Positions 39,607 through 48,086 of a DNA stretch of 64,000 bases are shown one piece after another. The notes under the pieces were generated by a model, which saw nothing but the letters and a program-made list of their open reading frames with translations, was not told the origin of the DNA and searched no databases. The number at the start of each line of letters is the position of its first letter. The stretch's first letter is position 1. The DNA lies in contig NZ_CP059560.1 in NCBI RefSeq assembly GCF_017894385.1, positions 1,612,001 to 1,676,000 of the forward strand. The letters run 5' to 3'. The translations under genes were made by a program, and so were the position numbers. This DNA comes from Aromatoleum petrolei. GTDB taxonomy: Bacteria; Pseudomonadota; Gammaproteobacteria; Burkholderiales; Rhodocyclaceae.

Positions 39607-39759
39607 GGCAAAAACCTCACAGCACCAACCAACACACTTTACGATCACAAGCGTCCGCAGGCTGCGGGCGCAGAGCGGCGCATTATACTTCCGGTCCGTA
39701 CTCGCCCGTCCCGCCTGCACGCGAGAAAGAATGCGCAACGCCGAGCCCAGACCACCGCA
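39607..39759. promoter_or_regulatory. Divergent promoter region of the ACP and ligase genes
   Basis: A 153-bp gap that must contain both promoters. It is less GC-rich than the flanking genes around 39607-39650. I see no clear hexamer pair or operator. Confidence 0.3.
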
Positions 39760-41361
39760 ATGATGCCGACCGCCCTGCTACACGACCTGATCCGCGCCGC
39801 CGTCGCACGCAATCCCGCGCAAGCGGCGCTGACCCGCAGCGCACAAACCCTATCCTACGCGGAACTCGAAACGCAATGCGACGCGTTCGCGGCGGGACTG
39901 CTCGGACTGGGCCTCGCGCGCGCCGAACGGGTCGCAATTTACCTCGAAAAACGCGTCGAATTCGTCGCAGCCGCCTTCGGGACGAGTGCCGCCGGCGGGG
40001 TGTTCGTTCCGGTCAATCCACTCCTGAAGGGCGAACAGGTCGGACACATCCTGCGCGACTGCAGCGTGCGCGTGCTGGTGACGACCGCCGAGCGCCTGCC
40101 GCTGCTGCAGACGGTGCTCGCACAATGCCATGATCTGCGCCAGATCGTGCTCGTCGGCACGCCGGCGGAGCTGCCGACGGTGGAAGGCGCGACCGTACAT
40201 CGCTGGAGCGATCTTGCCGTCGCTCCCACGCGCGCCGGGCACCGTGTGATCGACACGGACATGGCAGCGATCCTGTACACCTCGGGCAGCACCGGCCGTC
40301 CCAAGGGCGTCGTGCTCTCCCACCGCAACGTCGTCACCGGCGCCCGCAGCGTCGCGCAGTACCTCGAGAACCACGCGGGCGACACCCTGCTCGCGGCCCT
40401 GCCGCTGTCCTTTGACGCCGGCTTCTCCCAGCTCACGACGGCCTTCCACGCGGGCGCGCGCGCCGTGCTGATCGACTACCTTCTGCCGCGCGACGTGCTC
40501 AACGCGGTCGTGCGCGAGCGCGTCACCGGCCTCACCGCGGTGCCGCCGCTGTGGATCCAGCTCGCCGGTCTCGACTGGCCCGAAACCGTCGGGGAACACC
40601 TGCGCTACATCGCCAACACCGGCGGGCGCATGCCCTTCGAGACGCTGAAGACGCTGCGGGCGAAACTGCCGCGCACGCGCCCCTTCCTGATGTACGGGCT
40701 CACCGAAGCCTTCCGCGCGACCTATCTCCCGCCCGAGGAGATCGACCGTCGCCCGGACTCGATCGGCAAGGCGATCCCGAACGCCGAAGTGCTGGTGCTG
40801 CGCGAGGACGGCAGCGAATGCGCGCCGAACGAACCGGGCGAACTGGTGCAGCGCGGCGCCCTCGTGGGCATGGGCTACTGGAACGATCCGGAAAAGACCG
40901 CCGAACGCTACAAGCCCTTGCCCGCGGGCATCGGCGGACGCGAAACGGGGCTACAGATACCGGAAATCGCGGTGTTCTCGGGCGACACCGTGCGCCGCGA
41001 CGAGGACGGCTTCCTGTACTTCATCGGCCGGCGCGACGAGATGATGAAGACGTCCGGCTACCGGGTGAGCCCCACGGAGGTCGAAGAGATCGTTTATGGC
41101 ACGGGCCGCGTCGGCGAATGCGTCGCCTTCGGCCTGCCGCATCCGGCACTCGGTCAGGCGATCTGCGTGGTCGCCACCCCCGCGCCGGGCACCACGCTCG
41201 ACACGGCCGCGCTGCTCGCCGACTGCCGCAGCCGCATGCCCGCCTACATGGTGCCGGCGCGCATCGAGGTCCGCAGCGGCCCGCTGCCGCGCAACCCGAA
41301 CGGCAAGATCGATCGCAAGCTGCTTGCCACCGAAACCCAGCGACAGGAACCCGCGCAGTGA
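39760..41361 (+). CDS. AMP-forming acyl-CoA ligase, exosortase A system-associated
   Basis: 533-residue adenylate-forming enzyme. Core motifs: ILYTSGSTGRPKGVVLSHRN (A3), YGLTEAFRATY (A5), DGFLYFIGRRDEMMKTSGYR (A7-A8) and NPNGKIDRKLL (A10, with the catalytic Lys). It resembles the ligase subfamily found with exosortase A loci. Likely activates a carboxylic acid and loads it onto the divergently encoded ACP. The start is the first of two adjacent ATG codons (39760/39763). The stop overlaps the decarboxylase start. Confidence 0.9.
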   Translation: MMPTALLHDLIRAAVARNPAQAALTRSAQTLSYAELETQCDAFAAGLLGLGLARAERVAIYLEKRVEFVAAAFGTSAAGGVFVPVNPLLKGEQVGHILRDCSVRVLVTTAERLPLLQTVLAQCHDLRQIVLVGTPAELPTVEGATVHRWSDLAVAPTRAGHRVIDTDMAAILYTSGSTGRPKGVVLSHRNVVTGARSVAQYLENHAGDTLLAALPLSFDAGFSQLTTAFHAGARAVLIDYLLPRDVLNAVVRERVTGLTAVPPLWIQLAGLDWPETVGEHLRYIANTGGRMPFETLKTLRAKLPRTRPFLMYGLTEAFRATYLPPEEIDRRPDSIGKAIPNAEVLVLREDGSECAPNEPGELVQRGALVGMGYWNDPEKTAERYKPLPAGIGGRETGLQIPEIAVFSGDTVRRDEDGFLYFIGRRDEMMKTSGYRVSPTEVEEIVYGTGRVGECVAFGLPHPALGQAICVVATPAPGTTLDTAALLADCRSRMPAYMVPARIEVRSGPLPRNPNGKIDRKLLATETQRQEPAQ

Positions 41362-42602
41362 ACACGGCCGCCAAACCAGCTCCCGTCCATGCGCCGATGG
41401 CGCAGTTCCCGATCCGCGACGGCGAGCTCACCGTCAGTGGCGTGCCGCTCACGCGTCTTGCCGCGCGCGTCGGACAGACGCCCTTCTACGCTTACGACCG
41501 GCACCTGCTGGGCGCGCGCGTGGGCGAACTGCGCGAGGCGCTACCCGATGCGATCGACCTCCACTATGCCGTGAAGGCCAATCCGATGCCTGCGCTGGTC
41601 GGGTTCATGGCCGAACTCGTCGACGGACTCGACGTGGCTTCGGCCGGTGAGCTGCGCGTCGCGCTCGACGCGGGCTGCCCGCCGGCCGACATCAGCTTCG
41701 CCGGCCCCGGCAAGCGCGACGGCGAGCTCGAACAGGCGGTCGCGGCCGGCGTGCTGCTGAACGTTGAATCGGCAGGCGAGCTGCGCCGGCTCGCCGACAT
41801 CTCCGCCCGTCTCGGCTGGCCCGCGCGCGTCGCGCTGCGCGTGAATCCGGATTTCGAGCTGAAGAGCTCGGGCATGAAGATGAGTGGCGGCCCCAAGCCC
41901 TTCGGCGTCGATGCCGAGGCGGTGCCGGAACTGCTCGCCGAGGTCGGCCGTCTCGGGCTCTCCTTCGAGGGCTTCCACCTCTTCGCGGGCTCCCAGAACC
42001 TGCGCGCGGAAGCGATCGTCGAGGCGCAGCAGAAGAGCTTCGAACTCGCGCTGCGCCTCGCCGACGCGGCACCTTCACCGGTGCGGGTACTGAACCTCGG
42101 CGGCGGCTTCGGCATCCCCTACTTTCCCGGCGAAACACGGCTCGATCTTGCGCCGATCGGCGCGAATCTCGCGGAAATCGGGCACGCTGCGCAAAGCCGC
42201 ATGCCCGATGCGAGCCTCGTCATCGAGCTGGGGCGCTACCTCGTCGGCGAAGCGGGCATCTACGTCAGCCGCGTCGTCGATCGCAAGGTCTCGCGCGGAC
42301 AGGTCTTCCTCGTGTGCGACGGCGGCCTGCACCATCACCTCTCCGCCTCGGGCAACTTCGGCCAGGTCATCCGCAAGAATTATCCGACGGCGATCGGCAA
42401 TCGCGCCGACGCGCCCGCCGCCACGGTGACAACGGCGGTCGGGCCGCTGTGCACGCCGCTCGACCTCCTGGCCGAGCGCATGCCGCTGCCGGACGCGCAG
42501 GTCGGCGACCTCGTCGTCATCTTCCAGTCCGGCGCGTACGGCGCGAGCGCGAGCCCGCAGGCTTTCCTCGGGCATCCGGCGGTGGTCGAGGTGCTGGTCT
42601 AG
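41358..42602 (+). CDS. PLP-dependent decarboxylase, exosortase A system-associated
   Basis: 414-residue alanine-racemase-fold (fold III) decarboxylase related to diaminopimelate/ornithine decarboxylases. PLP lysine is Lys73 in HYAVKANPM; the phosphate-binding glycines are in NLGGGFGIPY; the active-site cysteine is probably in LVCDGGLHHH. It starts with GTG in a GTGA overlap with the ligase; an ATG 13 codons on is an alternative. Together with the ligase and ACP it may build an amine-containing substituent for the polysaccharide. Its stop overlaps the convergent secreted-protein gene by four bases. Confidence 0.9.
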   Translation: MNTAAKPAPVHAPMAQFPIRDGELTVSGVPLTRLAARVGQTPFYAYDRHLLGARVGELREALPDAIDLHYAVKANPMPALVGFMAELVDGLDVASAGELRVALDAGCPPADISFAGPGKRDGELEQAVAAGVLLNVESAGELRRLADISARLGWPARVALRVNPDFELKSSGMKMSGGPKPFGVDAEAVPELLAEVGRLGLSFEGFHLFAGSQNLRAEAIVEAQQKSFELALRLADAAPSPVRVLNLGGGFGIPYFPGETRLDLAPIGANLAEIGHAAQSRMPDASLVIELGRYLVGEAGIYVSRVVDRKVSRGQVFLVCDGGLHHHLSASGNFGQVIRKNYPTAIGNRADAPAATVTTAVGPLCTPLDLLAERMPLPDAQVGDLVVIFQSGAYGASASPQAFLGHPAVVEVLV

Positions 42603-43012
42603 CAGGGGCCCTGACCGGCGCGCATCGAAACCACGAGATCCTCGGCCCCACTGCACAGGCTGTAACTGGTGTCCTGGACGATGGTGTGAACCTTGTACGT
42701 GTAGCTCGCGCCCTGGCCGTAGTTGTAGCGCACCTGCGTGCCGGAACCGTTGCCGGTCACGGTCCAGGTACCAACTTGCTTCGTTGGGTCGACCGGGTCG
42801 CTCGGCCCCTTCTTGTAGTCGATCAGGGCGCCCCCGGCCTGGTGGAACTCCTGCCATCGGTCGGCCCCTCGCAGCGCACAAAGCGTCTTATTCGCCAACA
42901 GGTTGCTCAGGGTGGTAGCGCCCGTAACCTGGGAAGCCGCGGTACATGCGGCACCGGCAATGACGGGCATCAGCACAAGCGAAAGCGCAGCAGAAACGAG
43001 CAGGCACTTCAT
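42599..43012 (-). CDS. Small secreted protein of unknown family
   Basis: 137 residues with a clear signal peptide (about 1-22, MKCLLVSAALSLVLMPVIAGA). The mature part starts with a cysteine-bearing segment (ACTAASQ) and has four cysteines, two near the N-terminal half and two near the end (SLCSGAEDL, GQGPC), so two disulfides are possible. The middle (TWTVTGNGSGTQVRYNYG) looks like beta strands. I do not recognise it. The ATG at 43012 has GGAGG. It is convergent with the decarboxylase and divergent from the VanZ-heparinase gene. Confidence 0.75.
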   Translation of the reverse strand: MKCLLVSAALSLVLMPVIAGAACTAASQVTGATTLSNLLANKTLCALRGADRWQEFHQAGGALIDYKKGPSDPVDPTKQVGTWTVTGNGSGTQVRYNYGQGASYTYKVHTIVQDTSYSLCSGAEDLVVSMRAGQGPC

Positions 43013-43235
43013 GGAGGTCCTCCGGATGCAAATGCGCCGCACGCATGAGGTCGCGGCAGGGTCATGACCAAATCAGTGTAGACCGGCACCAGATCGCTCG
43101 CCTGCGTGACGTGTAGCACGCGTGCATTCGATCACGTCGATTGTCCGCCCGGACGGCGCGGCCGATAATACGGTCCAGTCTTGTCGCGGCGACCGGGGCG
43201 CCAGTCCCTGCGTCCGCCATCCGCCGGAGCACGCC

Positions 43236-46200
43236 TTGCCCGCTTCCGCCCCCGTCGCGCGAAATCGTTATGCGGCAGCGACGCTCGCATGGGCGCTGTT
43301 CGTGATCTACGGTAGCCTGGTTCCACTCGACTTTCGGCCCCGGCCCGATGCCTGGCAGGCCTTTCTCGCAATCCCCTATCTCTCGCTGGGGGTGGCGTCC
43401 CGCGCGGACTGGGTGGCGAACATCCTGCTGTATCTGGTCCTTGCCTACCTTGCGACGGGAGCAATCCAGGACGACAGGCGGGCACCGCGAATCGCGCGCC
43501 TGGCTGCCGCCTTGAGCACTTGCCTTGCGCTCGCGGTGGGCATCGAGTTCCTGCAACTCCATTTCCCCCCGCGCACCGTTTCGCTCAACGACCTCGTGGC
43601 GGAATTCCTCGGCACCGGACTGGGTTGCGGCCTGTGGTTCGCATCGGGACGTCGACTCGGCGCGATGTGGGACCGCTTTGTCGGCGGAGGGACGCACAGT
43701 CTACGCGCATTGCTGGCGCTCTACGCGACCGGCTATGTCGCATTCAGCCTCTTCCCGTACGATTTCCTCGTTTCCGCCACCGAACTCGCCGCCAAGCTGG
43801 CCACCGACGGCGCGATTGCACTCGGGCCAGCGGCCGGCTGCGGCGCCGGGTTGAACTGCGGCGCCAAGCTGCTCGCCGAGGCCGTGCTCGTCATGCCGTT
43901 CGGCGCGCTGCTGGTGATCGGGGCGGGCTCGTCGCACCACCCCCGGGCTGGCGCGATCGGTGGCCTCATCGCGGGAGTCTGCCTCGGCCTGGCGATCGAA
44001 CTCGTGCAGATCCTGCTCGCCTCGGGCACGACACAAGGGATCTCGGTGCTCACGCGCGGACTCGGTGCGGCGTGGGGCGCATCCCTCGCGCAGAGCGCCA
44101 TCACGGGGCGACTGCGTATCGAACCGGGAGCCGCCCGCCGCGCGGTGTTTCTGGGCGCTCCGCTTTACCTGCTGCTTGCACTCGCCCTGAACGAAGTGCT
44201 GCCCCTGCGACTCCAGCCGTTGTGGGCAGCGAATGAAAAACTCGCCGCACTGCGCTTCCTGCCCTTTTATTACCACTACTACACCTCCGAAACGGCCGCG
44301 GTACGCAGCGTGCTCGCAATTGCCGGAAGCTACGCGCCGATCGGCCTCGCCGCCGCCCTCGCCTTTCCCGCCCGACGGCGAGCGGCCCTCGCGGCGATCC
44401 TGCTCGCAGTCGCCCTTTGCCTCAGCATCGAAGTCCTCAAACTCTTCACCGCCGCCAAGCACCCCGACCCGACCAATCTCCTGATCGCAGGCACGAGCGT
44501 GTGGCTCACCCATGGCCTGGCGAGCCGCGTGTTGCGCCGCATGCAGGACGCAAGCTCCACCGCCGCGCCATCGCCCCTCCGCGGGCCGACGCCGTTGCGG
44601 AGATTCGCCCTGGGTGTCGCGCTCCCGGTCGCGGTGCTCGGTGCCGTGGTCATCGCAACCCGCCCGCCTGCGTCCTGGTCGCCCGCCGACAACGGCGCGC
44701 ACACCACCTTCCCGCCCCCCGAAGCCCTGCCCGTCGTCGCGCTGCCGGGCTTCCGCAACGCCCATCCGCGGCTTCCGCACCCCTCGGCGGCCGATCTGGC
44801 GCAGCTTGCGGCACTCAATCCGGGTTACGTTGCAGCACGACGCAATGCCGCAGGCGGAGGCAAGGGGCCGGTCGATGCCGTCGCCTTCGCAGCCCTGGCC
44901 GCACCCGACAGCCAGGATCTCGGCCTGCTGCACCGCCGGTTGATGGACATGCGCTTCACCGATCGCGGAGACGACCAGGTCAAGGCACTCGCACTCGCCT
45001 ACGACTGGCTGCACGCTCAGTGGAGCTACGCCGAGCGCATCGCCCTGCAGGACAAGCTCGGCGAAGGCTGCCAGTACGTCATCGACTTCATCCGCCGCGA
45101 ACGCCTCTCGCCGTACAACGCCGTCCTCTATAACAGCCCGCTGCAGGCGCTGATGGCGTGCTCCATCGCCCTATACCGCGAACACCCGCGCGGCGAGGCC
45201 CTCATGGCCTTCACTCACGACCTGTGGACGCGGCGCGTGCTGCCGGTGTGGCGCCAGGTGTTCGGCACGCACGGCGGCTGGCACGAAGGCGGCGAATACG
45301 TCGCGGTCGGCATCGGCCAAGCGGTCTACACGCTCCCCGCGATGTGGCTCGCCGCGACCGGCGAGGACCTCTTCGCGTCCGAGACCGGGCTGCGCGGCTT
45401 CCTCGATTTCCTCGTCTACCGCACGCGCCCCGACGGCACCCAGATCCGCTGGGGCGACGCAAGCAACCTGCAGCGGCACCCGCCCGACGCCGCGCCGCTC
45501 GCCCTGCACTACCGCCACGCCGCGGCCTATGGTCTTGCCGCACCGCCCGTGGCCCCGACGCCCACCGGCTGGCCTTGGGGCCCGCTGTCCGACGCCACGC
45601 TCACCGATACGGGCGCAGTCGCAGCGCTCCCCCTGTCGCGGCACTTCGACGGCATCGGCCTGATCGTCGCCCGCAGCGACTGGAACCCCGACGCCACCTA
45701 CGTCACGTTCAAGGCCGGCGACAACTTCTGGTCGCACAGCCATCTCGACCAGGGCGCTTTCACCATCGACAAGGGCGGCCCGCTCGCCGTCGACAGCGGC
45801 ATCTACGGACCGCGCTACGGGTCGGACCACCACATGAACTACGCCTACCAGACCGTGGCTCACAACGCCCTCACGGTCACCGACCCGGCCGACGACGCTC
45901 CGTTGCCGACCCCGGAGGGCCCGCGGCCGATCGCGAACGACGGCGGACAGCGGCGCGTCGGCTCCGGCTGGCATGTCGCCCCGGCGCCCATCGACCGCGG
46001 CGAATGGGAGCTGGAGCGCGAGCTCTATCACACCGGACGCATCGCCCGGTTCCTGGACGAGGATGCGCTCACCGTCGCGGTCGCCGACCTCACCCCAGCC
46101 TACACGAACTCCCACTCCGCCCCTGGCGAAGCTTCGCACCGCAGCCGCCGCGTCGAACGCGCATGGCGGGTGTTCGGCTACGATCGGATCGACGACGTCA

Positions 46201-46814
46201 TCGTGATCTACGACGACGTGCGCGCCACCGACTCAGCCTTTCGCAAACGCTGGCTGCTGCATACGATCGATGCACCGCAGATCGGCGAAAACAGCTTCAT
46301 CGTGACGGCCCCGCGGCGGGGGGCGGCGACAACGGGCGGACGGCTCGAGGCGAAGGTGCTGCTCCCGCAGGACGGACGCCTGCTGCCGATCGGCGGGCAC
46401 GGTTTAGAGTTTTTCGTCGACGGGCGGAACTACGACGACGAAGGGAAGCTCGTCGACGCGATACGGCGCCCGCCTCTCGCGCCCGAAGCCGGCGGATGGC
46501 GCGTCGAGCTCATGCCCTCGCGCGACGCGAAGGACGACCAATTCCTCGTGGTCCTGTTGCCGACGCGGGCCGACGCGCGGCCGCCCCATCGCGTACGCCT
46601 CCTCAGGCAAGGCACCCAAGTGGGCTGCGAGATCGCGGGTCCGCATCGCACCACGCGATGGTGGTTCACGCCGGGCGGGCTCGGTGTACGCATCGAGGTA
46701 GGTGAGCAGCCCTCCGCCACAATTTACCAGCTGCAGGACGAAGACGACGCATCACCAGCGGGTAGCCCCTCATGGCTGCAGCGCCTGCTAGGCCGCCTCG
46801 CGCCAGGCCGCTGA
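43236..46814 (+). CDS. VanZ-like membrane / heparinase II/III-like fusion protein
   Basis: About 1192 residues from a TTG start at 43236 with GGAG six bases before it (the frame is open from a GTG at 43122). The N-terminal half is a polytopic membrane region with repeated VanZ-like units: FVIYGSLVPLDF and a later QGISVLTRGLGAAWGA unit. A Pro-rich linker near residue 485 leads to a C-terminal (alpha/alpha) barrel and a heparinase II/III domain with WSHSHLDQGAFTIDKGGPL (around 832) and YQTVAHNALTV, the catalytic-like region of polysaccharide lyases. It probably cleaves or trims the locus polysaccharide at the periplasmic face. Confidence 0.82.
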   Translation: MPASAPVARNRYAAATLAWALFVIYGSLVPLDFRPRPDAWQAFLAIPYLSLGVASRADWVANILLYLVLAYLATGAIQDDRRAPRIARLAAALSTCLALAVGIEFLQLHFPPRTVSLNDLVAEFLGTGLGCGLWFASGRRLGAMWDRFVGGGTHSLRALLALYATGYVAFSLFPYDFLVSATELAAKLATDGAIALGPAAGCGAGLNCGAKLLAEAVLVMPFGALLVIGAGSSHHPRAGAIGGLIAGVCLGLAIELVQILLASGTTQGISVLTRGLGAAWGASLAQSAITGRLRIEPGAARRAVFLGAPLYLLLALALNEVLPLRLQPLWAANEKLAALRFLPFYYHYYTSETAAVRSVLAIAGSYAPIGLAAALAFPARRRAALAAILLAVALCLSIEVLKLFTAAKHPDPTNLLIAGTSVWLTHGLASRVLRRMQDASSTAAPSPLRGPTPLRRFALGVALPVAVLGAVVIATRPPASWSPADNGAHTTFPPPEALPVVALPGFRNAHPRLPHPSAADLAQLAALNPGYVAARRNAAGGGKGPVDAVAFAALAAPDSQDLGLLHRRLMDMRFTDRGDDQVKALALAYDWLHAQWSYAERIALQDKLGEGCQYVIDFIRRERLSPYNAVLYNSPLQALMACSIALYREHPRGEALMAFTHDLWTRRVLPVWRQVFGTHGGWHEGGEYVAVGIGQAVYTLPAMWLAATGEDLFASETGLRGFLDFLVYRTRPDGTQIRWGDASNLQRHPPDAAPLALHYRHAAAYGLAAPPVAPTPTGWPWGPLSDATLTDTGAVAALPLSRHFDGIGLIVARSDWNPDATYVTFKAGDNFWSHSHLDQGAFTIDKGGPLAVDSGIYGPRYGSDHHMNYAYQTVAHNALTVTDPADDAPLPTPEGPRPIANDGGQRRVGSGWHVAPAPIDRGEWELERELYHTGRIARFLDEDALTVAVADLTPAYTNSHSAPGEASHRSRRVERAWRVFGYDRIDDVIVIYDDVRATDSAFRKRWLLHTIDAPQIGENSFIVTAPRRGAATTGGRLEAKVLLPQDGRLLPIGGHGLEFFVDGRNYDDEGKLVDAIRRPPLAPEAGGWRVELMPSRDAKDDQFLVVLLPTRADARPPHRVRLLRQGTQVGCEIAGPHRTTRWWFTPGGLGVRIEVGEQPSATIYQLQDEDDASPAGSPSWLQRLLGRLAPGR

Positions 46815-47014
46815 AGGTGCGCCGGGACGAGCACAGGGGCACGTCGACAGTGTGAAATATCGCTGTCCGATCCCGGGTGGGCTGAGATAATTATATTAAT
46901 AGTGTGCCACCACCCTTTGCGTGGACGCTCGCGGCGCTCTGCCCGGTCGCCCAAAGCACGACGCCGGAAGCGCCGTCTGCGAGTCATCTGAACACGAGGC
47001 CTTGCCCGGAGCTG
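46815..47014. other. Intergenic region with an AT-rich spot
   Basis: 200 bp after the VanZ-heparinase gene. It contains an AT-rich stretch near 46885-46902 (ATAATTATATTAATAG) that stands out in this GC-rich segment and may be a relic promoter for the broken gene that follows. I see no intact gene. Confidence 0.3.
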
Positions 47015-47210
47015 ATGGGGCAGATAAATGGTCTGAGGGAATTCAGCGCCTGCCGCGCACTGATCACGGCGCTTGCCTGGAGGAACATCGCTGTACGCCA
47101 CAAGCAATCCTACATGGACATTCTGTGGGCGGTGCTCAGCCCATCGTGCTGGTGGCCATCTTCGTGACCCTGCGCAGCACCGTCGGCAGAGGTGCTCCCA
47201 ATAGCACTAA
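47015..47210 (+). pseudogene. Remnant of an ABC-2 type polysaccharide export permease
   Basis: The frame from the ATG at 47015 encodes LITALAWRNIAVRHKQSYMD followed by ILWAVLSP, the cytoplasmic N-terminus and first membrane helix of Wzm/KpsM-like permeases. At 47141-47142 the reading frame breaks; restoring one C in the CC run would join it to IVLVAIFVTLRSTVGRGAPN in the next frame, which continues the same family pattern. Homology ends near 47210, where an unrelated minus-strand fragment abuts. Only about 65 of the expected 260 residues remain, and no ATP-binding partner gene is present. Confidence 0.7.
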
Positions 47211-47214
47211 CATT

Positions 47215-47724
47215 GTGAGACAAGCCGTTGCGAACGCGATCTCGGCCTGTAAGCCGGGGCACAACAAGGTTTCGCGCCAACGGTGAACGCTGCCCCCCCC
47301 CGGAGCGCGACGAAAGCAACCACGCCCCCAAGGCGCCGACCGCGGACCCCACGGGGTTGACCAGCACATCCTCGACCGACGCCACACGCGAGGGCAGCTA
47401 TCTCAGGGTCGACTCCATCGCGATGCTGACCATCGCACCGAGCAGGACAGCCAGAATCGGCGCCACCACCCGCGGAAAAGCGCGCCCCGGCCACAGCCAG
47501 AACAGCCCCCCAAAAGGGATATACACGACGATATTCACGAACGGATCCGAGGCAGACACCTCGCGCGGAAAGCCGGATGCGAGAAAGGCAAACGGTTGCA
47601 CCAAACCCTGGCGCCAGTCGGCAAAGGGAAACAGGCTTCCGTACGCGATCAGCAGCACATAACTGTTCACCGCCAGCGCAGGCAGGGCGCGGTGGAATCC
47701 ACCCGCTTCGCGATTACGGCCCAT
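47215..47724 (-). pseudogene. VanZ-like gene with in-frame TAG stop and lost 3' end
   Basis: The minus-strand frame from the ATG at 47724 (or earlier, up to 47826) encodes a VanZ-like protein: SYVLLIAYGSLFPFADWRQG, DPFVNIVVYIPFGG, VSIAMESTLR. A TAG then interrupts at 47398-47400, yet the same frame continues as LPSRVASVEDVLVNPVGSAV, the expected next VanZ helix. The C-terminal end is replaced near 47215, where it meets the ABC permease fragment. A run of nine C (47293-47301) lies inside. The upstream part is similar to the VanZ region of the neighbouring fusion protein. Confidence 0.75.
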
Positions 47725-47826
47725 CGAATGCCCCCGTGACTCGCCGATCCGACGAGGATCCATTTCAACAGGCCGTGTCGGAGGCATCAAGCCGCGATCG
47801 GACCTCAGCTTCTGCAACGGAGTCAT

Positions 47827-48086
47827 ATTTCACGGAGCCGCCATCGGTTCAGTGCAAGAATTAGGCGCTCTCCCATGGTGCAGCGCGTTCCGGCGTCTGA
47901 CTGTCATTGCAGAGACGGTGAAACGAGACGGATAGTCATCCTTCAGGCAGTGGACGACAAATTATCGTACAAACCCGAGCACGCTTAGTACAAGGAACGA
48001 TGGGACCGCGTGGCGCATTGTTTCGCCGATGATAGTTGCTCGGTACAACCTCCGCTCAAGGGGGAACGTGGGGCCCATCGAACGAT
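47827..48086. other. Intergenic region before the flippase gene
   Basis: 260 bp, less GC-rich than the surroundings, between the broken VanZ gene and the flippase. It should hold the promoter of the flippase operon. I see no clear hexamers, RNA gene or ORF; a possible ribosome binding site (GGGGGAACG) lies 17 or more bases upstream of the flippase ATG. Confidence 0.3.
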
